This document shows, in pieces, positions 1-8,307 of a stretch of DNA of 54,845 nt; positions within the stretch are counted from its first letter, which is position 1, and every line of letters begins with the position of its first letter. The DNA is taken from NCBI RefSeq assembly GCF_000307225.1, contig NZ_HE978617.1:564206-619050 (forward strand), in the 5' to 3' direction. The position numbers and the translations under genes are program-made. This stretch comes from Anaerococcus vaginalis. GTDB taxonomy: Bacteria > Bacillota > Clostridia > Tissierellales > Peptoniphilaceae. The notes under the pieces were generated by a model. The model did no database searches and was not told where the DNA came from. It saw only the letters and a program-made list of their open reading frames with translations.

Positions 1-1394
1 ACATTCTTTCCTGGTTTTCCTAATATTTTTGATATTACGCCTTTTGCTTTGGCAAAGTATGAGCTATCTTCTTTGTGAGATAGGATTTCTACCTTTGTTA
101 TTGAGCCTTTTGATATGGTTACTCTAACTTTTATTGGTCCGTTAAAGCCTTCTGATGTTCCTTCGTAAATTCCATCTTTTAGCTTTTTATTGTTTTTACC
201 TATTCCAATAGAATTTCCTGTTTTTTTATTTTTGCCCGCTTTATTATTTTTTGAAGGGCTAGGTTTTTTTGTTTTTGTTTGTTTTACCTTTTGATTTTTT
301 GAGCCTGCTTTTGCTATTGCATTGTTTACTGCATCAATTATTCCCCTACTTGAGTATGTTGCACCAGATACTGTATCAACACTTTTTCCTGGTTTGCCTA
401 GGATTCTTGATATAACACCTCTTGCTCGACTAAAGTATGGATTATCATCACTATAAGATAGGATTTCTATATTTTTTATTACTCCATTTGCTATGGTAAC
501 TCTTACGCTTATAGGGCCATTGTATCCTTGACCTGAACCCGTATATACTCCGTCTTTAAGGTCTTTGTTTCCTATTGTAACGCTTCCTGCAACATTTCCT
601 CTTCTATTATTAGCATTTGATGAATTGTTTACAGCTTGCACCTTGGCTTGTTGTTTTGAACCAGCCTTTTGGATTGCGTTAGCTACTGCCATTTTTAATG
701 CATTTGATGATATGGTAGCTCCCGAAACTGAATCTACATTCACGCTTCCTGTACTTAAAATTTGATTTATAACTGCATAGGCTCTTCTAAAGTATGCTGG
801 AGTTTCATTTTGAGAAACAACGTTTATTGCACTTATTTTTCCATTTTTTATGGTTACTTTTACAGTCAATGCTCCACCATATCCATTTGCACTACCAAGA
901 TATTCACCATCTTTTAAGCCTTCTACTTTTTTGGTGTCTTTCTTTTTGGTTTTTTCTTTTATTTTTTCCTTAGATCCAGCTTTTTGTAGAGCTTTTGCTA
1001 CAGCATCTTTTATGGCATTTGATGATATTGTAGCTCCTGAAACTGAATCTACATCTACGCTTCCTTTTCTTAAAATTTCATCTATTACTGCTAGGGCTTT
1101 CTTGAAATATTCCTCTGTTTCATTTTGGGATATTACTTTAATGTCTGTTAATTTTCCATTTTCAATGGTTATTCTAACAGTCAACAAGCCACCGTAACCT
1201 TCTGAACTTGCTTCATATTCTCCGTCTTTCAGATCTTTCGAAACACGGATAGTTTCATGAATATCTTTGTCCTTTTTGCCCTCATTGAGCTTATTATTTT
1301 TTTCTAATACAGACATTGACGATTTTATAATAGCTACAGATGCTGCACCTACAATAAAAATTGCCAATACTTTTTTCAAAAATGTATTTTTCAT
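1..1394 (-). CDS. Multi-repeat FMN-binding surface protein (C-terminus beyond window)
   Basis: Reads leftwards from an ATG at 1394 preceded by AGAGGAAAG, and stays open for 464 codons to the window edge, so the C-terminus is missing. Residues 8-24 form a hydrophobic signal or anchor segment. At least four FMN_bind-type domains follow, starting near residues 54, 158, 278 and 404. Each opens with LKDG(E/V/I)Y and an aromatic-glycine stretch; the first three contain SGAT (119-122, 224-227, 343-346), matching the motif where ApbE-type transferases attach FMN to Thr, and the fourth is cut before it. Linkers are Lys/Asn/Ser-rich. Known relatives are surface electron carriers such as PplA and RnfG/NqrC-type domains. 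An extracellular electron-transfer role is inferred. A promoter with a Fur-like operator lies about 500 nt upstream. Confidence 0.85.
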   Translation of the reverse strand, partial: MKNTFLKKVLAIFIVGAASVAIIKSSMSVLEKNNKLNEGKKDKDIHETIRVSKDLKDGEYEASSEGYGGLLTVRITIENGKLTDIKVISQNETEEYFKKALAVIDEILRKGSVDVDSVSGATISSNAIKDAVAKALQKAGSKEKIKEKTKKKDTKKVEGLKDGEYLGSANGYGGALTVKVTIKNGKISAINVVSQNETPAYFRRAYAVINQILSTGSVNVDSVSGATISSNALKMAVANAIQKAGSKQQAKVQAVNNSSNANNRRGNVAGSVTIGNKDLKDGVYTGSGQGYNGPISVRVTIANGVIKNIEILSYSDDNPYFSRARGVISRILGKPGKSVDTVSGATYSSRGIIDAVNNAIAKAGSKNQKVKQTKTKKPSPSKNNKAGKNKKTGNSIGIGKNNKKLKDGIYEGTSEGFNGPIKVRVTISKGSITKVEILSHKEDSSYFAKAKGVISKILGKPGKN

Positions 1395-1888
1395 CTTTCC
1401 TCTTTATAAAAAATATATTTAGGTTATAAGGTACCTACTCCTTTTGATTTTTAGATAAAAAAATCTTAAATATAATTTTCGAGTATAAACTCTTTTTCTT
1501 TAAAATAAGTTCATTAGCCTATTTTAAAAGCGATGAATTTTTAGAGATTTTTCAAATTTTGTTTTTCAAAAATTCTTCTAAAAAATTCGGTTTTAAGATT
1601 TGATATTGGTAAAAATAACTATAACTTTTCTAGTTTTATGGCAAATTTCTAAAAATAACTAAATGGATCTTGTTATTATTAGTCTTTTGCATAAATATTT
1701 TTATCTTATCAAAGGTTTTTTCCGAATAAATACAAATCCAAATTATTATATATAAATCTTTAGCAATTGATTTTATTCGTTTTCAGCTATATTTTATCCT
1801 ATATCAATTATTTATTTTTTCACATCTACTCCTTTCTAAAAAATTTCTTTTTTTCCCTAAAACTTTTTGTGAAAAAGTTTTACTTTCA
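1395..1888 (-). other. Long AT-rich leader without a supported gene
   Basis: No credible coding frame on either strand. On the minus strand there is a hairpin of two 8-bp arms around GTG (1861-1879). After it comes a ribosome-site-like AAAGGAG followed only by a start and an immediate stop. A second AAAGGAGTAG lies near 1436. This may be a long 5' leader or the remains of a lost gene. Confidence 0.4.
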
Positions 1889-1941
1889 ATAGTGATAATC
1901 ACTATCCATTCAATTATACAAAATAGTTTTAAAAAAAACAA
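1889..1941 (-). promoter_or_regulatory. Promoter overlapped by a Fur-like palindromic operator
   Basis: On the minus strand a -35 TTGTTT (1936-1941) and -10 TATAAT (1913-1918) are 17 bp apart. Just downstream, over the expected start point, is a perfect 17-bp palindrome ATAGTGATAATCACTAT (1889-1905) resembling Fur-family boxes. It points towards the FMN-binding gene, leaving a leader of about 500 nt. The promoter geometry is seen; the regulator is inferred. Confidence 0.5.
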
Positions 1942-2037
1942 TATTTCTTATCACTTTTTCTCAGAGTGTATTTTTTTATACAAATCCGTATTTTTCTATG
2001 CTTTCAAGATAAAATTCATAGAAATTTCAAATAAAAA

Positions 2038-2083
2038 AACTGACTCAAAAGTTAGTTTTTTTCCTAACTTTTGAGTCAGTTTT
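2038..2083 (-). terminator. Strong intrinsic terminator of the nrdA-nrdB operon
   Basis: A perfect stem of about 19 bp (arm beginning AAACTGACTCAAAAG) with a short T-rich loop. On the minus strand it ends in a T run, just after the nrdB stop. The plus-strand side also has a short T tail, so it may work in both directions. Confidence 0.85.
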
Positions 2084-2124
2084 AAATAGAAAAATTTATT
2101 TTTTTATAGCTTTTAAATTTTATT

Positions 2125-3183
2125 TTATAAATCATCTTCAATAACTGAAGATTTTGAATAAGCGGAAACTTTTCCTTCAAAAAAGTCAGTTTTTACTTGG
2201 TTTGGATCAGAATATTCGCTTACCCATTTCATTGATTGAGGTTCTTCTTCATATCCTTCATAGATTGTTCCAAGTCCTAGGCCCTTTGCCCTTAAATTTC
2301 CCAGATATTTTATATAATCTTCAATCATTTGTGAATTTAATCCTTGGATTTCATCTCCAATGGCATATTTCCCCCAGGCAATTTCTTGTTCTACTCCCTC
2401 TTTTAGTAATGAGCGATAAAACTCTTTTAATTCGTCTGTAAATAGGTCCGGTCTTTCTGCTTTCAAATCATTAATCATTGACCTAAATAGCCACAAATGA
2501 GTGTTTTCGTCTCTATTTATATATCTAATTTCTTGGACAGTTCCTGGCATTTTCCCATTTCTTCCAAGATTATAGAAAAATGAAAATCCTGAATAGAAAT
2601 AAATTCCTTCAAGTATATAATTGGCAATCAAAACCCTCATTATATTAAATTCGCTATCATCTTTGATAAATTCATTGTATTGCTCTCCAATAAATTTATT
2701 TCTTTTTAAAAGATGCTCATCTTCTTTCCAAAGATACAATATTCTAGTTCTTTCATCAGGAGAACAAATTGTATCTAATATATAAGAATAGGATTGGGAG
2801 TGAATTGCCTCTTGGTAGGTTTGAATAGCAAGGCAAAGGTTGACTTCATTTGCTGTTATATAGGTTTGAAGATTTGGTAAATTTGCAGTTTGAATTGAAT
2901 CGAGATAGGTCAAAAATGACAAGATCCTATCATAAGCCTTTTTTTCAGCCTTGGATAAATTTCTATAATCTTTTATATCCTGGTTTAAATTAATTTCTTC
3001 AGGAATCCAAAAGTTATTCATAGCTTGGCGATACCAATCGCTTGTCCATGTATATTTTACATTATTAAAATCATTAAGATTGGTTGTATTTCCATTGATA
3101 ATTCTTCTTTTGGAAAGCTCAATATCCCCATCTTCATTAAAAATTCCTCTTTTAGAAACTTCTTCATTATATTTTTTTTCCAT
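2125..3183 (-). CDS. nrdB: Ribonucleoside-diphosphate reductase, beta (radical) subunit
   Basis: Small subunit of class I ribonucleotide reductase, which holds the di-metal centre and tyrosyl radical used by the alpha subunit to make deoxyribonucleotides. The 352-residue length is normal. Ligand motifs are all present in order: Asp in YLDSIQT, the E-x-x-H-x-x-x-Y pattern in EAIHSQSYSYIL (so the radical Tyr is kept), Glu in LEGIYFYSGF, and E-x-x-H in DENTHLWLF. Start ATG 3183 follows AAAGGAG. It lies downstream of the alpha subunit with a 218-bp gap holding a GC-rich repeat, and is closed by a strong terminator. Naming as NrdB rather than NrdF follows the ATP cone in its partner. Confidence 0.93.
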   Translation of the reverse strand: MEKKYNEEVSKRGIFNEDGDIELSKRRIINGNTTNLNDFNNVKYTWTSDWYRQAMNNFWIPEEINLNQDIKDYRNLSKAEKKAYDRILSFLTYLDSIQTANLPNLQTYITANEVNLCLAIQTYQEAIHSQSYSYILDTICSPDERTRILYLWKEDEHLLKRNKFIGEQYNEFIKDDSEFNIMRVLIANYILEGIYFYSGFSFFYNLGRNGKMPGTVQEIRYINRDENTHLWLFRSMINDLKAERPDLFTDELKEFYRSLLKEGVEQEIAWGKYAIGDEIQGLNSQMIEDYIKYLGNLRAKGLGLGTIYEGYEEEPQSMKWVSEYSDPNQVKTDFFEGKVSAYSKSSVIEDDL

Positions 3184-3258
3184 CTTTACTCCTTTATTAA
3201 AATAAGTCTTAATTCTTATTTACCCAATTTTTTCTATAAAATCTTAATACTAAGTTGA

Positions 3259-3384
3259 AAGAAGCGAAGCTTCTTACAAAATCAGCCCGCGCAGCGGTCG
3301 GTTGCAGGGGGTTAATAAAGTAGGGGCTTGGGGGAGGAAAACAGGGGGAGAATCGAAACTCCCCCTTTCTTCCCCCAAATCCGA
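3259..3384. repeat. GC-rich nested inverted-repeat element between nrdA and nrdB
   Basis: A block much richer in GC than its surroundings. It starts with a hairpin AAGAAGC/GCTTCTT (3259-3275), passes through a GC stretch (AGCCCGCGCAGCGG), and ends with nested hairpins: inner GGGGGAG/CTCCCCC and outer TGGGGGAGG/CTTCCCCCA. No gene-like reading frame is credible. It looks like a dispersed non-coding repeat or small insertion inside the nrd operon. Copy number elsewhere cannot be seen from this window. Confidence 0.55.
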
Positions 3385-3401
3385 AGTAATTAATTTTAAA
3401 T

Positions 3402-5936
3402 TTATGACGCACATGAATCACAATCTTCTACTTCAAGAGATTTTCCTCTTACGTAATAGAGGGATTTTACTCCTGCTTCCCATGCTGTTAGGTAGATATT
3501 TAAAATTTGTCTCATTGTGTATTCTGTTGTTATATAAATATTTACTGATTGGGCTTGGTCGATGTGTCTTTGTCTTACTCCACATGCTCTCATAGAAATA
3601 TTTTGATCGATTGTATAGGCATTTTCGTAAAGCCAAAATGTTTTTGTGTTTAGTCCTGGGGCAACTCTTGGTACTATTGCTCCTTTTTTTTCTTCTAGGA
3701 AATACTTGTTCATTATTGGGTCAACTCCTGCAGATGTTCCTGAAATTATTGAGGTTGAGCCTGTTGGAGCTACTGCCAATAAATATCCATTTCTAAGTCC
3801 ATTTTCGTGAACTTCTTTTTTCAATTTTTCCCATCTTTCGCTTTCATATCCTCTTATTTTGAAATAATCTCCATTATCCCAATCACTTCCTTTGAAGCAT
3901 AAATATGATCCTTTTTCTTTGGCAAGCTCATTTGATGCTTTTATTGCAAAATAGTTTATATCTTCATAAACCTTGTCTACAAAATCAAGATGTGCCTCTT
4001 CTTCTGACCATTTTATGTCATTTTTTACGAGCATATGGTGGTAGCCACTTGTTCCAAGTCCTATTGCCCTGTATTTTTTGTTGGTTACCTTGGCATAAGG
4101 TGTTGGATAATAATTTAACTCTATTACATTATCAAGGGCCCTTACAACTGTTGAAACAACTTCTTCAAGCTCTTTTTTATCATTTACGTCAATATTTCCA
4201 AGTGTGAGGCTTGCTAGATTACATTCTACAAAGTCTCCAGGTTTTGTTGTATTAACAATAATAGTTTCTCCATCAACTGTTTTAATTTCTTCGCTAACTG
4301 TTTCTGATGGGCTCATATTTTGGGCAATTTCTGTACAAAGATTTGAGGAATAAATTATTCCCTCATGCTTGTTTGGATTTGTCTTATTTACGGCATCCCT
4401 ATTAAAGACAAAAGGTGTTCCTGTTTCTGTCCATGATTTTATCAACAACCTAATAATATCCTTGATTGCTATAACTCTTTTTGAAATTTCTTTATCTTTA
4501 ACTAATTTATGGTAAAATTCTTCAAATTCTTCTCCGTAGGTATCTTCGATTGATTTTCCATATTTTACAAAAACTTCGTGAGGATCAAACATATACCAAT
4601 CTCCACCAATATTATCCCTACATTCTTTCCAGAAAAGATCTGGCACGCAAACTGCTGGGAAAATATCGTGAGCCTTCATCCTATCATCTCCGTTGTTTGT
4701 CCTAAGAGATAAGAATTCTGGTACATCTTTATGCCAAATGTCTAAATAACAAGCAACTGCTCCTTGTCTTACTCCCAATTGGTCAACAGCAACTGCTGTA
4801 TCATTGGCAAGTTTTATCCATCTTATAACTCCACCAGCAACATTTCTTATTCCTCTAATGTCAGAACCTTGAGCCCTAACTTTTCCAAAATAAAGTCCCA
4901 TTCCGCCACCGTGTTTTGAAACTTGGGCAAAGTTTGTAATTGAACGGTAGATTCCTTTTAAGGTATCTGGAACTGTATCTATAAAACATGAGGAAAGTTG
5001 GTTAAAAGGCTTTCTCGCATTGGTCATTGTTGGAGTTGCCATAGTTGCCTTTAGTTGGGATAAAATGTCATATAATTTTTTGGCAAAAGAAACTTGGTCT
5101 TTCTCACCAATTGCAAGGTGCATAGAAATTCCCATAAACATTTCTTGGACGCTTTCTATATATTCACCCTCGAAAGTTTTAATCAAATATCTTTTTGCAA
5201 CTAAATCAAGACCTGAATAAGTAAAAAGTTTGTTTCTTTCTTCTTTTAAATAGGCTCCCAATTCTTCCAAGTCTTTGTTGGTATAAGATTCTAAAATATA
5301 TTTTCCATAAAGGCCAACTGAAGTTAGGTATTGAACCTTTGACCTAAAATCAACAATTCCATATTTTTCTTCACTAAGGCTAATTTTTAAATTAATCAAA
5401 TGAATCATAAATCTTGCAGAAATAAATTCCCAATCAGGAGCTTCTTTGCTTGTAAGCTCACTTGCAGCCTTGATAAGGGCGTTTAACAAGGCCTCCTTGG
5501 TCATATTTTTCTTGGTAAAAGATTCAAATTTTAAATACAAAGATTCTATTGGATATCTTTGGTTGTCATACTCTTCATTAATGTCCTTAATGATAGAAAG
5601 AGTATATTCATCATCAATGAAGTTTTCAAAATCTGTTATAACTTTCCTGTCCATATTGTGTTTTGCCCTATAAAGAATATAAGATTTAACTTCCTTATAG
5701 TAATTATTTTCAATAAGCTCAAGCTCAACCAAATCTTGAATTTCCTCAACAGTAACTATGTGGTCTTTGGGATATCTTTCCTTGATTGTGTTTTCTATAT
5801 TAAGAGAAATTTTATCCAAATTTTCATCACTAATAAGAGAATCCACAGACCTGAAAGACTTAAAGATTGCACGATTAATCTTCTCCCTTTCAAAGTCAAC
5901 AACTTTACCATCTCTTTTTTTTACTTCCATGTTCAC
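3402..5936 (-). CDS. nrdA: Ribonucleoside-diphosphate reductase, alpha (catalytic) subunit with ATP cone
   Basis: Catalytic large subunit, 844 residues. An N-terminal ATP-cone (about 1-95, opening MEVKKRDGKVVDFERE) indicates allosteric activity control. Catalytic features are present: Cys in QLSSCF, the NLCTE active-site loop near residue 530, the second redox Cys in VECNLASL, the radical-transfer Tyr pair in SLYYVRGKS, and a C-terminal CDSCAS tail whose two Cys would shuttle electrons from thioredoxin or glutaredoxin. It is first in an operon with the beta subunit. A perfect NrdR-type palindrome sits about 30 nt upstream of the start, so repression by NrdR is likely. Confidence 0.95.
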   Translation of the reverse strand: MNMEVKKRDGKVVDFEREKINRAIFKSFRSVDSLISDENLDKISLNIENTIKERYPKDHIVTVEEIQDLVELELIENNYYKEVKSYILYRAKHNMDRKVITDFENFIDDEYTLSIIKDINEEYDNQRYPIESLYLKFESFTKKNMTKEALLNALIKAASELTSKEAPDWEFISARFMIHLINLKISLSEEKYGIVDFRSKVQYLTSVGLYGKYILESYTNKDLEELGAYLKEERNKLFTYSGLDLVAKRYLIKTFEGEYIESVQEMFMGISMHLAIGEKDQVSFAKKLYDILSQLKATMATPTMTNARKPFNQLSSCFIDTVPDTLKGIYRSITNFAQVSKHGGGMGLYFGKVRAQGSDIRGIRNVAGGVIRWIKLANDTAVAVDQLGVRQGAVACYLDIWHKDVPEFLSLRTNNGDDRMKAHDIFPAVCVPDLFWKECRDNIGGDWYMFDPHEVFVKYGKSIEDTYGEEFEEFYHKLVKDKEISKRVIAIKDIIRLLIKSWTETGTPFVFNRDAVNKTNPNKHEGIIYSSNLCTEIAQNMSPSETVSEEIKTVDGETIIVNTTKPGDFVECNLASLTLGNIDVNDKKELEEVVSTVVRALDNVIELNYYPTPYAKVTNKKYRAIGLGTSGYHHMLVKNDIKWSEEEAHLDFVDKVYEDINYFAIKASNELAKEKGSYLCFKGSDWDNGDYFKIRGYESERWEKLKKEVHENGLRNGYLLAVAPTGSTSIISGTSAGVDPIMNKYFLEEKKGAIVPRVAPGLNTKTFWLYENAYTIDQNISMRACGVRQRHIDQAQSVNIYITTEYTMRQILNIYLTAWEAGVKSLYYVRGKSLEVEDCDSCAS

Positions 5937-5965
5937 CCCTAAATATCGTTATTTTTATATTTAAT

Positions 5966-6012
5966 CCACTATATATAGTGGTTATTCCGAATTTGCTACC
6001 ATATAATCATAC
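5966..6012 (-). promoter_or_regulatory. NrdR box pair upstream of nrdA
   Basis: CCACTATATATAGTGG (5966-5981) is a perfect 16-bp palindrome of NrdR type. A degenerate second half-match, TACCATATAATCATAC (5997-6012), lies 31 bp away centre to centre, the usual three-turn spacing of paired NrdR boxes. The first box is strong; the second is weak. Confidence 0.75.
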
Positions 6013-6106
6013 CATAAGATAAGAATTTTAAAAAGTATGAAATACTTATAATTTTTGAAAATATAATAATATTTTAAAGAAGCTAATATAAAATTTTCCA
6101 AAAAAA

Positions 6107-6137
6107 AAGATATATCTTGAAATTCAAAATATATCTT
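6107..6137 (-). terminator. Intrinsic terminator after the RDD gene
   Basis: Stem AAGATATAT/ATATATCTT with a run of eight or more T on the minus strand, directly after the RDD gene stop. It ends the sppA-RDD operon. Confidence 0.75.
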
Positions 6138-6147
6138 AAAATCTTTA

Positions 6148-6642
6148 TTAATTTTCAAAAAGATAATCTATAACATCATCTTTTACAACTACTGTGTCAA
6201 CTAACATATCTGCTAAAGATTGCTTATTTGGACTAACACCTATAATTAGGTACAAAATTTTTATGAAATTTTGTATATATCTTGCAAAAATTTCCCTTAC
6301 TAAACAATCAAAAAAGGACAATTTTTCATCTTTTAATGAAATAACCCTTATTCCCATCGCCATTTTCCCTAGAGTTTGACCATTGTTCAAATAAGTTAAG
6401 ATGAAAAAATATAATAAACAAATACCCGTTTGAATCAAAGGATTTATTTCTATATTCATAAAACTTAAATCAGTTTTTATTTGAAAAATCTTTAAAATTA
6501 TATTTGAAAATGAATAACAAACTATAGAATCTATAGCAAATGCTACAAGTCTTAAGAAAAAACCAGCATAGGCAAATTGAGGTATGGATATTGTTTTTTG
6601 ATTGTCTAAATTCCTATTTTCAATTACTTCCATATTTTCCAT
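6148..6642 (-). CDS. RDD-family membrane protein (YteJ-like)
   Basis: 164 residues with an RDD domain: an Arg-Leu-Val-Ala-Phe-Ala-Ile-Asp stretch near residues 31-38 opens the first hydrophobic helix, and a second lies about 67-85, followed by GQTLGKMAMGIRV, typical of the family. It starts 8 bp after the sppA stop and shares its operon. In Bacillus subtilis the same pair, sppA-yteJ, is linked to resistance to lantibiotics and to control of SppA. A similar role is inferred from context. It acts in the cytoplasmic membrane. Confidence 0.8.
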   Translation of the reverse strand: MENMEVIENRNLDNQKTISIPQFAYAGFFLRLVAFAIDSIVCYSFSNIILKIFQIKTDLSFMNIEINPLIQTGICLLYFFILTYLNNGQTLGKMAMGIRVISLKDEKLSFFDCLVREIFARYIQNFIKILYLIIGVSPNKQSLADMLVDTVVVKDDVIDYLFEN

Positions 6643-6650
6643 AATTTCAC

Positions 6651-7652
6651 CTATTTTCCATAATAATACATTGGTAGTGGAGAATCTTTTTCCATTAATT
6701 CCTTCAAAATTGAAAGATCAGATGATGAATTTTTTTCTACTAGATTTTGAGCTTTTGAGAAAAGTTTTCTAAATGAATAATCATTTCCCTCATACTCATA
6801 AACTTCAGGATTATTTAATTTATAATCTTTTTTCATATCCTCAATAGCATTATCAAGATTTCCAATCTTATCTACAAGACCCTTGCTCTTAGCTTGAGCT
6901 CCATCATAAACCCTACCGTCAGCAAGTTTTCTAACTTCGTCTTCCTTCATAGATCTTCCTTGAGATACAACTTTTACGAACCTATCAAATGAAGAATTTA
7001 TAAGCTCTTGGAAATATTTCTTTTGTTCATCTGTCATATCTTTTCCAGGAGAACCTGCATCTTTCATCTTTCCTGTAGTTATATTTTGTTGTTTAATTCC
7101 ATATTTTTCAAATAAACCTTGGAATGACATTGTTGACATAATTACACCAATTGAACCTGTAAGAGTTTCATTTGATGCATAAATTTTATCGGTTGGTGCA
7201 GAAATATAATATCCACCACTTGCTGCCATAGTTTTCATAACTGTATAAACAGGAATTTTCTTCTCACTTTGAATCTCTTTTATCTTATTTGCAATTTGTT
7301 CAGAATTATAAACAGCTCCGCCTGGAGAATTAACTTGCATAATAACCCCTTTTACAGACTCATCCTTATATATATCATCAAGTTGTTCCATAAAAGCATC
7401 ATAAACATCGCCATCTCCAATAGCGCCCTCATAAGAAAGAACTGCTATTTTATTTTTACTATCTCCCTCTTCCAAAACATTTTTATTTGCAGTTGCTGAA
7501 AATGGATTGAATTGGTCAAAATATTCGCTTGTCAATTTTTCCTTTTGCTTTTCAGTAATTTTTTCTCTCTTATTTGATACAATAGATGATGCCACAAATA
7601 AAAGTAGGGCTATAGCTATCGCTATCCACCTTTTGCTATTGTTTTTTTTCAT
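6651..7652 (-). CDS. sppA: Signal peptide peptidase SppA
   Basis: Membrane-anchored serine protease of the S49 family, which degrades leftover signal peptides. 333 residues, the short single-domain Gram-positive form. An N-terminal anchor (about 8-25) is followed by the protease core with NSPGGAVYNSE, the catalytic-serine region MAASGGYYISA, and TGSIGVI. Start ATG 7652 follows GAAGGAG. The promoter is visible: -35 TTGAAT (7707-7712), 17 bp, -10 TATAGT (7684-7689). Cotranscribed with the RDD gene downstream. Confidence 0.93.
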   Translation of the reverse strand: MKKNNSKRWIAIAIALLLFVASSIVSNKREKITEKQKEKLTSEYFDQFNPFSATANKNVLEEGDSKNKIAVLSYEGAIGDGDVYDAFMEQLDDIYKDESVKGVIMQVNSPGGAVYNSEQIANKIKEIQSEKKIPVYTVMKTMAASGGYYISAPTDKIYASNETLTGSIGVIMSTMSFQGLFEKYGIKQQNITTGKMKDAGSPGKDMTDEQKKYFQELINSSFDRFVKVVSQGRSMKEDEVRKLADGRVYDGAQAKSKGLVDKIGNLDNAIEDMKKDYKLNNPEVYEYEGNDYSFRKLFSKAQNLVEKNSSSDLSILKELMEKDSPLPMYYYGK

Positions 7653-7683
7653 ATTAACTCCTTCAGTAATTTTTTATAATTAC

Positions 7684-7712
7684 ACTATATTATTTTGAAT
7701 TTAAAGATTCAA
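7684..7712 (-). promoter_or_regulatory. sppA promoter
   Basis: On the minus strand TTGAAT and TATAGT are separated by 17 bp, ending about 30 bp before the sppA start codon. Confidence 0.6.
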
Positions 7713-7778
7713 GGAAAAATAAATAAGTTTTGATTTTTTTTAACAATTGAGTACAATGAAAGAGCAAAACAATTATCG

Positions 7779-7944
7779 TTGACACTAAGAGAATTGTTTT
7801 TGTATAGTCTCTTAATTGAGACTATTTACATAGAGGATTTTTACCAAAATTAAGAGGTAAAAGTCCATTTTTTTAAAAAATTTTTCAAAAAAATCTGGAG
7901 ATTTTAAAAAATTAATTTTTTCTTAATTTAAAATCTCCAGATTT
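7779..7944 (+). ncRNA. Candidate small RNA divergent from sppA
   Basis: A plus-strand promoter (TTGACA 7779-7784, 18 bp, TATAGT 7803-7808) is followed by a hairpin AGTCTC/GAGACT, a second hairpin TTTTACC/GGTAAAA, and the strong inverted repeat at 7891-7944. There is no coding frame. The expected transcript is about 130 nt. It could be a real small RNA or chance motifs in AT-rich DNA. Confidence 0.35.
7891..7944 (-). terminator. Strong, probably bidirectional terminator
   Basis: A perfect 18-bp stem (AAATCTGGAGATTTTAAA and its complement) with an AT-rich loop. On the minus strand it has a T7 tail just after the small membrane gene. Confidence 0.8.
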
Positions 7945-7957
7945 AATTTTTACATTT

Positions 7958-8266
7958 TTATTTCTTATTTTTCATCTCAAGTTTTTTTCTAGTTTCATTC
8001 AAATTCATAAGTATAAGAGCTATAAAAACTCCAAAAAAACTTGGAGAAACTTTTCCAATTATAAAATGATTAATCAAAACCACCAATATAATCGGAATAA
8101 AAACCCAAACTAAATTCGATAAATAAGGATGCTTTTTATTAAAATTACTAAATTTTTCAATAAAGACAATTTGAAAAAATAAAGTGAGCAAAAGAACCAC
8201 AAAAACTTCCAAAATTAAAAATATAAGCCTATAATTTTGGTAAAAATTTTTCAAAAATTCAATCAT
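7958..8266 (-). CDS. Small multi-span membrane protein, unknown function
   Basis: 102 residues from the ATG at 8266, chosen because AAGGAG precedes it at good spacing; an in-frame ATG nine codons upstream lies in the ftsH terminator. Three hydrophobic helices (about 11-35, 50-70 and 75-90) with short basic loops, and a Lys-rich tail ending KLEMKNKK. No recognised family. It lies between the ftsH terminator and its own strong terminator, so it is probably a monocistronic gene or read-through member. Confidence 0.65.
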   Translation of the reverse strand: MIEFLKNFYQNYRLIFLILEVFVVLLLTLFFQIVFIEKFSNFNKKHPYLSNLVWVFIPIILVVLINHFIIGKVSPSFFGVFIALILMNLNETRKKLEMKNKK

Positions 8267-8280
8267 CCTTATTCTCCTTA

Positions 8281-8306
8281 AAAAAAGAGCCAATTAGGCT
8301 CTTTTT
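8281..8306 (-). terminator. Intrinsic terminator of marR-ftsH
   Basis: AAAAAGAGCC and GGCTCTTTTT form a 10-bp stem around AATTA, with a T7 tail on the minus strand immediately after the ftsH stop. Confidence 0.85.
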
Positions 8307-8307
8307 A

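Noticed and set aside
565-1197. Plus-strand frames opposite the FMN-binding gene
   Set aside because: They repeat with the FMN-domain periodicity because they mirror the real gene on the other strand.
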